64,000 bases of DNA from Bdellovibrionales bacterium (GCA_016786465.1 JAEUWC010000003.1:124001-188000); one strand, 5' to 3'; shown: positions 40,903-50,105, counted from the first letter of the stretch. Notes: generated from the letters alone by a model not told the origin. Numbers and translations: made by a program.

Positions 40903-43808
40903 GTCGTTACCTCGATAAAGCCCTGTCCCGGCTTGAACCGATTCTGAATGAAGTCCAGAATCTTTTCCCTAGGGCCTGCGTGAATGGCGACAGGCAATAG
41001 CGCTTTTTGCACAATCTGCCGGGAAGAAGGGCTCCAGGCGGAATACCGCGGGTCAAACACAACCACGACGCCAGTGTCGCTGGTTGAACGAATCAAGCGG
41101 CCGACCCTTTGCTTGAGCCACATCAAGCGCAAAGGAAAGTCGTAATCAAAAAGCGCAAAACGCGTGCGTGCTTTTCTGGCTTCGGCCAGGGGGCCGCGGG
41201 TCATGGCTTCGTTGATCTTTTCAATGATCACGCATGAAAGCTGGGCACCCGGAATGTCCAGGCCTTCGCCGTAGCGTTCGCCACCGACCAATACCGCGCG
41301 TTCAGCCGCGCGAAAGTTTTCGGCTGCCCGGCGATCCGTCAACGAATCAAAGACCTGAATTCCCCGCGGTTCTAATTTTTCACGCAGCGTTTCGGCGGCT
41401 TGCTTTAAGCGTTTGTTGGACGTGATCAAAAGCAGGGTTCGGCCTTCCAAAACCTTTGCTGACTGTTCGGTGAAATCGATCAAGGCTTCTAAGTGGCTTG
41501 GGGTTCCCGGTTGAGCAATATCGGATGCAGCAAAAATCCGGGATTGATTCATCAGATCGTAGGGCGACGGAAGTTGGGTCAGGGGCTTGGATAAAGGCAA
41601 CCCAATGCGATCGGTGACAAAAGAATTCTGCGCGCCGTGCGAAAGGGTTGCCGACGTCAAAACGACGGATCGCTTGGCGGCAAAAAACGGCTGCGAAAGT
41701 TCAGCGACTTCGATGGGTGCAATCCAGATTCGCCAGGTTGATTCCCTGGGGTTCCAGAAGATCAGTCGCAAGTACTGGGCGCTTTCGGCCAGGACTGCTT
41801 CTAGGCCCGATTGGTAAGCATCAAATCGCTGCGCGTGAAGCTGAAGCGTGTCGTAAGCGTTGGCGTTCTTTCCGCCTTTTGAAAATTTCTTGCCCTGGGA
41901 AATGGCTAGCTTTGAAGCCGCAGTTAGAACTTCTGAAATTTCCAAAATCGGCGCGCGAAGGTTTGAAAGCGCAACCAAAAGCGGTTCTTGTTGCTTTTGC
42001 CTTTGTTCGGTCTTGTCGACTGGGTTCAGCGAAAAGCTTTGTTCCATTCCAAAGCCGGGATCCAAAGACGCTTCAAACGAATTTCCCCGCGCTGAACGCG
42101 TGTTCAGTCCCATCGCAGTGGGCACTAGATTTCGAAGTTCCGACAGTCGAATCTTGATTCCTTCCAGGCGATCTTCAATCCAGACTTTGGGGTTTTCGGA
42201 TTCCCACTTTTTCTTGATGTTGGAATCTAGATCCAACTGGTCCAAGCAACTTGCGACGGAATTCAGTTCAACAAAAGTGCGCCTAGAACCCCCGCGCTTT
42301 TTCACCAGTCGGTCGATGGTGTCGCGGATATCGTCTTCGGATACGCGAATCGAATACGCTTCGGTGATTCGGTCTTCCAGGTGGTGGGCTTCATCAAAAA
42401 TGATGTTCCGCACTTGCGGAAGATGGGCTGGCCACTGAAAGACCAGCGCGTGATTGGCGATGATCACCTGGGACTGATGCGCAATCCTTGCGCTATCAAA
42501 AAAGTGGCAAGATTCGTAATATGGGCAGCTTGGGCCGATGGTGGTCGTGTGGTGGGACCTGACTTCATCAATCATTCGGTCCAGGCTGGGGTGCTGGCCG
42601 CGAAGGTAGGGCGAAACCCGGTCCAATTCGACTACAGGTCCCAGGCTAGCCAAAGAACCCAGATAGGCCGCTGCCCAGCGTTCGTCATCAGAAGATTCGT
42701 CGCTGATGGAATCCAGCACGTCGATCGTTTTGCGAAGGCAAAGGTAGTTGTCCTGTCCCTTCACGGTGGTTGCCTTGATGTCGGGGCGATTTAAAAGCTT
42801 TCGCACCAGTGGGATGTCTTTTTCCAAAAGCTGGTCTTGAAGGGATTTGCTGTGGGTTGAAACGACCAATGGAGCGCCCGTTTTTTCGGCCGCCAGGACC
42901 CCGGGCACCAAATAGGCCACGGATTTTCCGGTTCCGGTGGGTGCTTCAATAGCGATGCGTTCGCCATCATTCAGCGCCACGGCGATTTCGGTGGCCATTT
43001 TTTCTTGCGAATCGCGGTGCTGAAAACCGGAATCCGTGCTTCCGGCAGCCAGTGCTGCGTGAATGTCGTCTAATTCAACGGACTTCGACCAGTCGATTTC
43101 ACGCGACGAATCCAGGCTGCGCATTTCTTTCAGATCGCCCTGGCTTTCGCGTTTCAAAAGCGCGGGCCAATCATGAACTTCCAAGCTTTCGTCGGCCGTC
43201 AGCTGGAAGCCTTCTGGCTTTTCTTCGTTTTCAAAAAAGAAGGACCAGAAGTGGTTCTTTCCCAGAAGCTTTCGGACGATTTCGGCGGATTTCTTTCGAT
43301 CTGAAAAAAGTCTTTCGCGCGCAATCGTCAGGATCTTTAAACAGTCTTCGGCGTCTTTGTCGGCGCGATGGGCGTTTTCAGAATCGACACCCGCCCATTT
43401 TCGCATGGTTTCCATCGAATGCGATGGCGATTCAGGAATGATCAAGGCAAGTGCGTCGATGGAATTTTCGACGTTGAATTCCGCGCGTTGAGCAAACGGC
43501 GCCACGTGACGATCCAAGAAACCTTTTTCCAAGGCCGAATGGTGCGCAACGATGGGGCTATCGCCCAGAAAATCCAAGAATCCCAAAACGACTTCCGAAA
43601 TTCCCGGAGCATCCGCAACCATCGCGTCGGTGATTCCGGTCAACTTTTGAATGACGTTTGGAATGGCCGCATCGGGTTTGACCAGGCTGTGAAATGACCC
43701 AATCTTTTCGATTCCCTGCATTTTGACGGCGCCGATTTCGATGATTTCGGAAGTCGCGGGGTCGACTCCCGTGGTTTCGAAATCCAGGATGATCCATGTT
43801 TTCTGCAT
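40899..43808 (-). CDS. dinG: DnaQ-like exonuclease fused to DinG/XPD-family helicase
   Basis: A 969-residue fusion. Residues 1-170 are a DEDDh exonuclease (LDFETTG with Asp9/Glu11, AHHSALEKGFLD, and HRADKDAED). Residues ~265-960 are an SF2 XPD/DinG helicase: Walker A APTGTGKS, DEAH in IIFDEAHHLED, motif VI near LKQRVGRLIRS. This architecture occurs in Firmicutes-type DinG, which lacks a cluster, but here iron-sulfur-type Cys are partly kept: NYLC, then SCPYYESC. Only three candidate ligands are seen; the position five residues before SC is Thr. Likely in repair or processing of structured DNA. It overlaps the downstream SBP gene by 4 nt. Confidence 0.88.
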   Translation of the reverse strand: MQKTWIILDFETTGVDPATSEIIEIGAVKMQGIEKIGSFHSLVKPDAAIPNVIQKLTGITDAMVADAPGISEVVLGFLDFLGDSPIVAHHSALEKGFLDRHVAPFAQRAEFNVENSIDALALIIPESPSHSMETMRKWAGVDSENAHRADKDAEDCLKILTIARERLFSDRKKSAEIVRKLLGKNHFWSFFFENEEKPEGFQLTADESLEVHDWPALLKRESQGDLKEMRSLDSSREIDWSKSVELDDIHAALAAGSTDSGFQHRDSQEKMATEIAVALNDGERIAIEAPTGTGKSVAYLVPGVLAAEKTGAPLVVSTHSKSLQDQLLEKDIPLVRKLLNRPDIKATTVKGQDNYLCLRKTIDVLDSISDESSDDERWAAAYLGSLASLGPVVELDRVSPYLRGQHPSLDRMIDEVRSHHTTTIGPSCPYYESCHFFDSARIAHQSQVIIANHALVFQWPAHLPQVRNIIFDEAHHLEDRITEAYSIRVSEDDIRDTIDRLVKKRGGSRRTFVELNSVASCLDQLDLDSNIKKKWESENPKVWIEDRLEGIKIRLSELRNLVPTAMGLNTRSARGNSFEASLDPGFGMEQSFSLNPVDKTEQRQKQQEPLLVALSNLRAPILEISEVLTAASKLAISQGKKFSKGGKNANAYDTLQLHAQRFDAYQSGLEAVLAESAQYLRLIFWNPRESTWRIWIAPIEVAELSQPFFAAKRSVVLTSATLSHGAQNSFVTDRIGLPLSKPLTQLPSPYDLMNQSRIFAASDIAQPGTPSHLEALIDFTEQSAKVLEGRTLLLITSNKRLKQAAETLREKLEPRGIQVFDSLTDRRAAENFRAAERAVLVGGERYGEGLDIPGAQLSCVIIEKINEAMTRGPLAEARKARTRFALFDYDFPLRLMWLKQRVGRLIRSTSDTGVVVVFDPRYSAWSPSSRQIVQKALLPVAIHAGPREKILDFIQNRFKPGQGFIEVTT

Positions 43809-43988
43809 TTATTTTGGCTTACCACGATTTTTCGTAGTCCGGGCACCGTTGGTATCCCCCGGTGGATCTGTGTCACCCCTGACCTGGGTCCAGACCGTTG
43901 GCATAGGGTAGGCGCCCGGAACCAGGGGATTGTTAACGGGGTATTAGCCGACCAAAATACTCCGATAAGTAATGAAAGAGGATGCACC
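43809..43988. other. Intergenic region between divergent genes
   Basis: 180 nt upstream of both dinG and the 43989 gene. A weak promoter-like pair for the + strand is TTGTTA followed 17 nt later by CAAAAT, and CACCG/CGGTG arms lie near 43845-43865. No ORF, RNA gene or strong hairpin seen. Confidence 0.3.
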
Positions 43989-44462
43989 ATGAAGATGGGG
44001 ACCGTAGCGCTGGTTGTAGGCGCAACAGAAAGCGAAGCAATCGAACCCATTTTGATTGAATCGATTTCTGACGAACTTGAAATCGCTACCCTGGAAGCGG
44101 CGGTTTCTGCTGGGGAAAAAGACCCGATGGGGCTGGTCCACGAGCTTCGTGAGCAGCGTTGTCTGGAAGATGAAAGTTTCGGAAATTACGTCGAAGAACT
44201 TCTGTCGCGTCCTTTTATCCCGACTGAAGTTCGCGAGCACGGCGTCGAATGGTTCAAGTCCAAGAACCGCATTGAAAGCTTTCACCGCGCCGAAAGCGAA
44301 GCTCGCGCCGTGATTGCTGATTTCGCATTCAAGCTGTTTAAGACGGATCCGACCCGAAGGGACTTCATCCTTTCCAGTCAGCAGTCCGAAGTCCGTGTCC
44401 GCGTTTTTGTGCTCAGTGTTCGTGAAGCGGATCTTCCTGGAAAATTTCGCGGCGCAGCTTAG
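43989..44462 (+). CDS. Conserved-looking cytoplasmic protein, unknown function
   Basis: A 157-residue acidic, mostly helical protein without signal peptide or membrane segments. A GAAAGAGGATGCACC ribosome-site region precedes ATG 43989. The C-terminal half contains an alternating helix/strand pattern (RAESEARAVIADFAFKLF, VRVRVFVLSV). No catalytic motif recognised. It lies 51 nt upstream of rnd on the same strand, so it could share a transcript with rnd and the UDG-like gene. Confidence 0.6.
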   Translation: MKMGTVALVVGATESEAIEPILIESISDELEIATLEAAVSAGEKDPMGLVHELREQRCLEDESFGNYVEELLSRPFIPTEVREHGVEWFKSKNRIESFHRAESEARAVIADFAFKLFKTDPTRRDFILSSQQSEVRVRVFVLSVREADLPGKFRGAA

Positions 44463-44513
44463 CTGCGGTCGTGTTACAGCCCCCATCACAAGGAAGACGA
44501 CAAGGACGACTCA

Positions 44514-45749
44514 ATGGGCCGCATGAAAGGGATTCTTTCCACACCAAAGGAAATTGAAGCGCTTGCCGCTGAACTTTCCAAGCATTCGATCATTTCCTTC
44601 GATACGGAATTCATTCGCGAGAACACATTTTTTCCAGTCGTCGAATTGATCCAAGTCGCGACCGATCAAGATTCCTGGTTAGTGGATGCGCAACCGTTTC
44701 GGATGGGACGTCCGGGCGCTCCGGCAGGGGAATACGGCGTGAAGGGAATTCAGCCGCTTTTGGACGTTTTTCAAGACAAGAAAATTTTAAAAATCATTCA
44801 CGCAGCCCAGGGCGATCAAGAATGTTTGGCCACTGCTTTTGGCGTGGTCGCAAGTCCTTCGATGGACACTGCGATCGCAGCTTCGCTTTGCGGATACGGA
44901 GATGGGATCGGTTTAGGAAACCTTTTGAAAACGGTTTTGGGCGTGACGATCAAAAAAGGCCATGCACGCACCAATTGGTCGGTTCGCCCGCTTCCGGATC
45001 AGCTTCATGAATACGCGCACGCTGACGTTGAAACTTTGGTTGAAGCCGGACGCAAGCTGATTGCCGAACTGGAAAAAAAGGGCCGCAAAGACTGGGCGAT
45101 GGAACAGTCGGCGAAGTACGAAGAAATGGCTTTGTACGAACCGGATCCAGACGGGTTGACAGATCGCTTGGCCAAAGGTGGAAAGCTGGACCTAAAGGGA
45201 TATTCTGCCTTGGTCGAACTGATGCGCTGGCGGGAAACGCGCGTTCGCCAGTTGAATCTGCCCAGACGTTGGGTGGCTGATGATCAGGTCTTGATCGATC
45301 TTGCCAATGTTCGCCCAAAAGACATGGGGCACCTTTCGGCATTTCGGGGCCTGAACAAAGGCGAACTAAAAAATTCCGGCGAAGCGATTTTGGAAGCCTT
45401 ACGGCGCGCGCAAGAATCTCCAAAAACCGATCGCCCCGCGCGCGGTCCGCGCTTAGAACAACCTTCGGCGCAGGAAGCGCGCGTGCTGGATTTGCTTCAA
45501 GCCTATGTTGCGATCTTGGCCGATCAACACGCGATTGCTCCAAAGCACTTGATGACCGCAAGTCAGTTGCTTCCGCTTTTAAGGTCCAAAGCGCAGTCTC
45601 CCCAGGATTGGGTATCGCAAAAGATCCTGACCGAAGGCGCGGTGCGTCTAGCCGGAAATGAAATCTGGGCGTTCCTGCACGGGAAGCGGGCGCTGTCCGT
45701 GGATCTTTCCCATTCTGAACGACGCGTCAAAACCGTCGAACTCGAGTAA
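44514..45749 (+). CDS. rnd: Ribonuclease D
   Basis: A 411-residue 3'-5' exoribonuclease for tRNA and small-RNA 3' maturation. DEDDy motifs: IISFDTEFIRE (Asp30, Glu32), IHAAQGDQECL, and YAHADVETL with the Tyr and Asp. HRDC-like helical domains follow at about 215-290 and 325-400. Slightly longer than E. coli RNase D (375) because of an internal loop (QPFRMGRPGAPAGEYGV). An AAGGA element precedes ATG 44514; ATG 44523 is an alternative. Confidence 0.92.
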   Translation: MGRMKGILSTPKEIEALAAELSKHSIISFDTEFIRENTFFPVVELIQVATDQDSWLVDAQPFRMGRPGAPAGEYGVKGIQPLLDVFQDKKILKIIHAAQGDQECLATAFGVVASPSMDTAIAASLCGYGDGIGLGNLLKTVLGVTIKKGHARTNWSVRPLPDQLHEYAHADVETLVEAGRKLIAELEKKGRKDWAMEQSAKYEEMALYEPDPDGLTDRLAKGGKLDLKGYSALVELMRWRETRVRQLNLPRRWVADDQVLIDLANVRPKDMGHLSAFRGLNKGELKNSGEAILEALRRAQESPKTDRPARGPRLEQPSAQEARVLDLLQAYVAILADQHAIAPKHLMTASQLLPLLRSKAQSPQDWVSQKILTEGAVRLAGNEIWAFLHGKRALSVDLSHSERRVKTVELE

Positions 45750-45775
45750 TCTAGACAAGTACTTGAATCTCGTCG

Positions 45776-46567
45776 ATGGGCGTGATTGACTCGTTCACGA
45801 TGAAGTCATGGCCAGAACATTTCGAATATATGGAACGTTTTCGGGTGCCCGATCTTGTGGGTGCGGGAACGGCTCGCGTTTTATTCGTCGGCGATGCTCC
45901 TTCGCGCGACGAAGTTTCTTCGGAAGATATTGGCGAGCGTTCTCCGCTTCGTGGGGTTTCTGGGCGCCAGTGGTGGAAAGAACTTTTTCGAATCTTGGGC
46001 GAGAGTCCGGCAGTCAACCCCATTCCCGGCCGTGCCCAGCTTCAAGCGCTTTGCGATCGTTTGAAAATTCAAATCATTCACGCAGTTCAGTTTCCAATCG
46101 ACCCCAAAATCAAGAATCATTTTGGAGATGCGGCTAGCCCTGAATCCTATCTGGGTTTTGCCAAAGGTTCTGGACCGGTCGGTTACAAGGCCGTCTTTAA
46201 AAATTCAAAGATGGAAGGGCCCGTCGGCCAAGCCATTCAAGATCTGGTGAAAAGGCTTTCGCTTTTGGATGCCGAGCAGATTGTTTGCATCGGCCAGGAT
46301 TCCAAGTGGTTCATCGACCAAGCGTTGGTGCTGCTTCCTGAAAATTCACCGCTAAGAAAGAACCCGGTCATTCAGGTTCCTCATCCTTCGTCCTGGCTTC
46401 GCAACGAAATCTATCGCCGTCGGGCGCTGGAAGCGTTGTATCCCCTTTTGGGAACCCCTGTGGGACACGACGGCTGGAAGGAAGAACCCGCCGCTTGGGT
46501 TCGCCAAGGTTCAGGGCCGATGGTCCGGGGTGGACTTCGTGTCATCCGCGGCGGCACTCCGACCTAA
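45776..46567 (+). CDS. Uracil-DNA-glycosylase-superfamily protein
   Basis: A 263-residue protein with UDG-fold landmarks: LFVGDAPSRDEV followed by RSPLRGVSGRQW near the N-terminus (motif 1 plus the G-x-SG loop of families 4/5) and QVPHPSSW near residue 205 (HPS-type motif 2). The usual FTN/LTN segment is not evident, so activity on uracil is uncertain and a divergent or RNA-related role is possible. It starts 26 nt after rnd. Its last 57 nt overlap the convergent VTT-domain gene, an unusually long 3' overlap. Confidence 0.65.
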   Translation: MGVIDSFTMKSWPEHFEYMERFRVPDLVGAGTARVLFVGDAPSRDEVSSEDIGERSPLRGVSGRQWWKELFRILGESPAVNPIPGRAQLQALCDRLKIQIIHAVQFPIDPKIKNHFGDAASPESYLGFAKGSGPVGYKAVFKNSKMEGPVGQAIQDLVKRLSLLDAEQIVCIGQDSKWFIDQALVLLPENSPLRKNPVIQVPHPSSWLRNEIYRRRALEALYPLLGTPVGHDGWKEEPAAWVRQGSGPMVRGGLRVIRGGTPT

Positions 46568-47086
46568 GAAACGGTCCATGACCTTGGGCGCATGCGACGC
46601 GACCAACCCAATGGCGATGTATTTGACCATTCGACCTGCGAAAAAAAGGGTCGTGATGGCTTCCATTTCCAGTCCGGCCAGCGTGAAAAGGGCCAAAGGC
46701 GGAAACATGGGAAATGGGCTCATTCCGATTAAAAAAACGGCCCAGTTTCCGTAATCGCGTAAAAGCATTTCAGCCTTCAGCCAGGGTTCCGAAGCTCGTA
46801 GCGTGGGCTGCAGGTGATCGACCAGCGCAGGTCCCCATTCGCGAACGGCCCAGACGACGGTTGCTGCACCTGCCGTCGACCCCACAGCAAAACAAATCGC
46901 GGCTAGCCACCATTTCTTGGGATGAATGATCAGGCTTCCGATCAAAAGCCCGTCGGTTGGGACGATCGCAATCCAGTGATCCAGTCCGGCCAGAAGTCCC
47001 TGAAACGGGAAGAACCACCATCGATCAGAAATTTTTTGAAGGCCGGCTAAATCCGGCTGCGCCCACTTGAAACGCTTAGGCGGCAT
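46511..47086 (-). CDS. DedA/VTT-domain (SNARE-associated) membrane protein
   Basis: A 191-residue inner-membrane protein with several hydrophobic spans ([73 protein letters not shown]). The VTT-type GSTAGA and the F/P-rich re-entrant loop resemble YqaA/DedA proteins, which are lipid scramblases or flippases such as undecaprenyl-phosphate translocases. Start ATG 47086 (MPPKRFKW) lies inside the end of ychJ (11-nt overlap). The C-terminal 57 nt overlap the convergent UDG-like gene. Confidence 0.75.
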   Translation of the reverse strand: MPPKRFKWAQPDLAGLQKISDRWWFFPFQGLLAGLDHWIAIVPTDGLLIGSLIIHPKKWWLAAICFAVGSTAGAATVVWAVREWGPALVDHLQPTLRASEPWLKAEMLLRDYGNWAVFLIGMSPFPMFPPLALFTLAGLEMEAITTLFFAGRMVKYIAIGLVASHAPKVMDRFLGRSAAADDTKSTPDHRP

Positions 47087-47657
47087 GGCACTTCTTGAAT
47101 TTTTTTCCGCTCCCACAAGGGCAAGGGTCGTTACGTCCCGTTTTAGGTTCTGTGCGCTTGATCGGGCCGTGCTGAATGCCCTGTGCATCTAAGAACATCC
47201 AGTTGCCATCGACTTTTTCAAATTGCGCGCGTTCCCAGTGTTCGTGAACTTTTGGGGTTTTTGAACCCGTGGATGGATCGATGGCTTCGTAACGGGCGTG
47301 GAAAATCACAACGCCTTGGTTATCATTGGGCCCGCCGGCTTCTTTTTCATGAACGACTAGGCCCATCCACTTGGAACTTTTGGCCCATTCTTCGATTTCG
47401 TTCTTTTTCACGTCACCGCGGGTTTTGGGGTGGTGGGAAGCCAAGATGAAGTCGACTTCGGACTTCACAAACGCGCTGTACCTGGCGCGCATCAATTCTT
47501 CAGCCGTTTTGGCTTTCTGTTTTCCTGAAATGATCGGTTTGCAGCAATTGGCGTAGGGTGAACCGGTTCCGCAAGGGCATTCGTTCGGGTCAGTCGGCGC
47601 GACGGGTTCACGGGTCGTAGGGTTGGTGTGGGCTTCTTGAGTCTGAGCTTGCGTCAT
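47076..47657 (-). CDS. ychJ: YchJ-family protein with two SEC-C metal-binding motifs
   Basis: A 193-residue YchJ-like protein: an N-terminal SEC-C motif ([13 protein letters not shown]), the central NTF2-like domain ([51 protein letters not shown]) and a C-terminal SEC-C motif ([16 protein letters not shown]). SEC-C binds zinc and often contacts ribosome or SecA-type partners. A TATAAA hexamer lies 5 nt before ATG 47657 on the minus strand, so the mRNA may be leaderless. Overlaps the next gene. Confidence 0.9.
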   Translation of the reverse strand: MTQAQTQEAHTNPTTREPVAPTDPNECPCGTGSPYANCCKPIISGKQKAKTAEELMRARYSAFVKSEVDFILASHHPKTRGDVKKNEIEEWAKSSKWMGLVVHEKEAGGPNDNQGVVIFHARYEAIDPSTGSKTPKVHEHWERAQFEKVDGNWMFLDAQGIQHGPIKRTEPKTGRNDPCPCGSGKKFKKCHAA

Positions 47658-47685
47658 GGCTTTTTATAACGGTAAATCGTTGTTT

Positions 47686-48015
47686 ATGGAAGACGTCGCT
47701 TACCGCAAAAAAGTCCAAGACACATTGAATCGAATTCAACAGGGCGTGGATTCCATTGATCCCGACATCGTCGAATGCGAAATCCAGCATGGCGCTTTGA
47801 GTCTTCGATTCGCGGATGGGACGAAGTGCATTTTAAGTTCGCAGCCGTCGGTCAAGCAGCTTTGGATGGCGGTTGCCGGTAAGGGAATCGCGTTTCATTT
47901 CAACTGGGACGACGCCACACACCAATGGATGGACGACAAAGGACAGGGAATCGAAGTTCTGTCGTACCTAAAAAAGCTGATCGATCAGACCGCCGGAATT
48001 CAGGTTCAGTTTTAA
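47686..48015 (+). CDS. cyaY: Frataxin homologue CyaY
   Basis: A 109-residue CyaY-like iron-binding regulator of iron-sulfur assembly. The acidic first helix (MEDVAYRKKVQDTLNRIQQGVDS, read in parts), VECEIQHGALSLRFADG, QPSVKQLWMAV and IAFHFNWDDATHQWMD match the frataxin fold; length equals E. coli CyaY (106). Start chosen at ATG 47686; the upstream in-frame ATG 47656 would share CATG with the divergent ychJ start. TATAAC lies 15 nt upstream. Its stop shares TTAA (48012-48015) with the convergent VOC gene. Confidence 0.88.
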   Translation: MEDVAYRKKVQDTLNRIQQGVDSIDPDIVECEIQHGALSLRFADGTKCILSSQPSVKQLWMAVAGKGIAFHFNWDDATHQWMDDKGQGIEVLSYLKKLIDQTAGIQVQF

Positions 48016-48431
48016 TTCTGCGCCGCTTTCGCAATCGGCGGATGATAAATCAACTGCACGACGATTCCATCCGGGTCACGAATGTAAAAGGAACGGGCGC
48101 CATCGCGATGGGTTTTGATTTCTTGCGCAATGGGGACTTTGTTTTCTTTGATCCACTGGTACCACTCGTCGACCGATTGCAGATCGGGAAGCGCAAACCC
48201 GATGTGATCCAAGCGCTGGGCAACCCCGGCCGGACCTTTGTCGGCCGCTAAAGGGTGAATGGCTAGATTGTCCATGCCATGACTGGTCAGGTAAATATTG
48301 TCGGGATCGGGTTCCCATTCCACCTGCATCTTGAAGACGCGAACGTAAAATTCTTTCGACCTTTGAGGGTCCGAAACATTCAGTGCGACGTGACGAAGGC
48401 CTAGGGTTTTCATTTGCCAGCTTTTTGCCAT
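48012..48431 (-). CDS. VOC-superfamily (glyoxalase/dioxygenase-like) protein
   Basis: A 139-residue VOC-fold protein: GLRHVALNVSDPQRSKEFYVRVF with the first metal-type His, RLDHIGFALPDLQSVDEW, and FYIRDPDGIVVQLIYHP with the terminal metal ligand region. Such proteins are metal-dependent lyases, dioxygenases or resistance proteins; the substrate cannot be told. ATG 48413 (MKTLGLRHV) is an attractive shorter start. Confidence 0.82.
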   Translation of the reverse strand: MAKSWQMKTLGLRHVALNVSDPQRSKEFYVRVFKMQVEWEPDPDNIYLTSHGMDNLAIHPLAADKGPAGVAQRLDHIGFALPDLQSVDEWYQWIKENKVPIAQEIKTHRDGARSFYIRDPDGIVVQLIYHPPIAKAAQN

Positions 48432-48462
48432 GAACCGCGGATTTGGTGCTAGGGTTTTTCAA

Positions 48463-49527
48463 GTGGAACCCACTTTTGTCTATGTATCCTGCCAACCTGG
48501 CGCAGAAAAAGCGCTGAAAGCCGAATGGGAAATCTTGTCTCAGGGGCGTGCGACTTTTTCGTTTTCGCGCCCGGGTTTTGTCACGTTTCGGATGTGGGAA
48601 GGTTGGAAGCCCGTCGCTTTGGAATCCGTTTGGGCCAGAACCCAGGGGATTTCTTATGGTAAAGCGCAGGGAAATTCTCAGGAAGGATCTTTTCCGGACG
48701 TCATCCAGCGAATCAAGGATTGGCCGACGCCCGTGCAAGTTCAGCTTTGGTATCGCGATCGTTGGATTCCAGGCGATGAACCGCCCAAGTCGGATTCGGA
48801 CCAGTGGCCTGAACCTTTCTTGGATGTGATGAAACTGGGCGATCCCACTGCCAAGCAGATTTTGGACGTGGTCGTTGTTGATCCGGGTCAGGTGATGTGG
48901 GGAATTCGGCTTCCGCGACTTCGCGGCGATTTAGGAACGCCCGGCGAAAAATGGATGGGAACCTTGGCCGAAGGCGCTCCGTCGCGCGCCTATTTGAAGC
49001 TTCAAGAAGGCTTGGCCAGAAATCGATTTCCGATGAAGCCCGGCGAATGGGTGGTTGAATTGGGAAGCAGTCCTGGCGGAGCATGCCTGGCCCTTTTGGA
49101 AAAGGGCGTGAACGTGATCGGTGTCGACACGGCGGCGATGGACCCGATTCTTTCACAAAAATTTAAAGGCCGCTTTTTTCACATTCCGACGACCGCCCAG
49201 AAAACTTTTCCGGATCAGTTTCCGAAAGACTTTCGGCAGATTCGAATTTTAGGTGGTGGCCTAGATTGGCTTTTTGCCGACATGCACATCGACGCACAGG
49301 ACAGTTTGGAACTGGTGGGGCAGTGGGTTTTTGAACACCAGGCGGCGCTGAAGGGCGCGGTTCTGACGTTGAAGCTTAAGTCTTGGGATCAAGCGGCGCT
49401 GGTTCCACGCTGGGTCGAGCGCTTCAAGTCTTTTGGATTTTCAAAAATCCTGGCGCGCCAACTTTCGACGAATCGACAGGAAATTCACCTTTCGGGTCTA
49501 ACCAAGAAGGGCGCGCTTCTTTTGTAG
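48463..49527 (+). CDS. RlmM-like FtsJ-family rRNA 2'-O-methyltransferase
   Basis: A 354-residue SAM-dependent methyltransferase. The C-terminal FtsJ domain has SRAYLKLQEGL (catalytic Lys), VELGSSPGGACLALL (SAM loop), LFADMHID (Asp), LTLKLKS (Lys) and NRQEIHL (Glu), the K-D-K-E tetrad. An N-terminal ~170-residue THUMP-like region resembles RlmM, which modifies C2498 of 23S rRNA. Start GTG 48463 follows CTAGGG at 9 nt; ATG 48430 upstream would share CATG with the divergent VOC gene. Its last 30 nt overlap the convergent tetR. Confidence 0.85.
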   Translation: MEPTFVYVSCQPGAEKALKAEWEILSQGRATFSFSRPGFVTFRMWEGWKPVALESVWARTQGISYGKAQGNSQEGSFPDVIQRIKDWPTPVQVQLWYRDRWIPGDEPPKSDSDQWPEPFLDVMKLGDPTAKQILDVVVVDPGQVMWGIRLPRLRGDLGTPGEKWMGTLAEGAPSRAYLKLQEGLARNRFPMKPGEWVVELGSSPGGACLALLEKGVNVIGVDTAAMDPILSQKFKGRFFHIPTTAQKTFPDQFPKDFRQIRILGGGLDWLFADMHIDAQDSLELVGQWVFEHQAALKGAVLTLKLKSWDQAALVPRWVERFKSFGFSKILARQLSTNRQEIHLSGLTKKGALLL

Positions 49528-50097
49528 GACCGCGCTGGTGTGCTTGAAAAAGCGGTCCATCGCGACTTCCAGTTTCTTGCGATCGGCGCGCGACGAAAGT
49601 TTGGCGTGCGCGAACCGAAAGCAAATTCCCATGCGAAACGTGATCATCATTTCAGAAACCAAAAGCGCTTCGGCTTTTGAAATTCCAAAACTGGTTGAAA
49701 TCGCCTGTGCCTGCGCGTTCATCGCCTGGGCTTCGAATTCCGCGATTTTTTCGCCAATCGGATTCAGCGTTCCCATGAAGCGGTAATAAAGCTGAATCAC
49801 TTCGGGGTGCTTTTGGGCGTATTCGAAAATCAGCCAGGTATTGGCAAAGAAATGTTCTAAAAGTTTTTCGGGATCTTTTTGCGGGGGCGTTCCGCCGATG
49901 GCGACCAGACCTTCACCAAAGCTTTTAACAGCAAACTGGATCAGGTCTTTCTTGGTTTTTCCGACGTACTTGTAAATCCAAGGCCTGGAAACCTTGGCCA
50001 GGCGTGAAATTCGACTATGACTAATCGAGCCTAAGCCATGGGTGGCTAGGGACGAAAGGACGCTTTGGGCCACGCTTTGAAACTTCGCTTCTTTCAT
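49498..50097 (-). CDS. TetR-family transcriptional regulator
   Basis: A 199-residue TetR regulator. HTH at about residues 8-55 (HGLGSISHSRISRLAKVSRPWIYKYVG, read in parts) with the recognition helix SRPWIYKYV. The C-terminal domain is helical and would bind an unknown ligand. It may control the convergent or divergent neighbours (glutaredoxin, acyl-CoA dehydrogenase), but no operator palindrome is obvious in the 24-nt gap to grx. No Shine-Dalgarno; a promoter-like pair lies within 37 nt upstream. Confidence 0.85.
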   Translation of the reverse strand: MKEAKFQSVAQSVLSSLATHGLGSISHSRISRLAKVSRPWIYKYVGKTKKDLIQFAVKSFGEGLVAIGGTPPQKDPEKLLEHFFANTWLIFEYAQKHPEVIQLYYRFMGTLNPIGEKIAEFEAQAMNAQAQAISTSFGISKAEALLVSEMMITFRMGICFRFAHAKLSSRADRKKLEVAMDRFFKHTSAVLQKKRALLG

Positions 50098-50105
50098 CGC
50101 TTTCT

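Noticed and set aside
47655-48432. Divergent start codons sharing CATG at 47655 and 48429
   Set aside because: Alternative starts (cyaY 47686, RlmM-like GTG 48463) fit conservation or ribosome sites better, so shared starts are not needed.
48076-48738. Minus-strand frame of 220 codons
   Set aside because: Overlaps the VOC and RlmM-like genes in other frames with no supporting motif.
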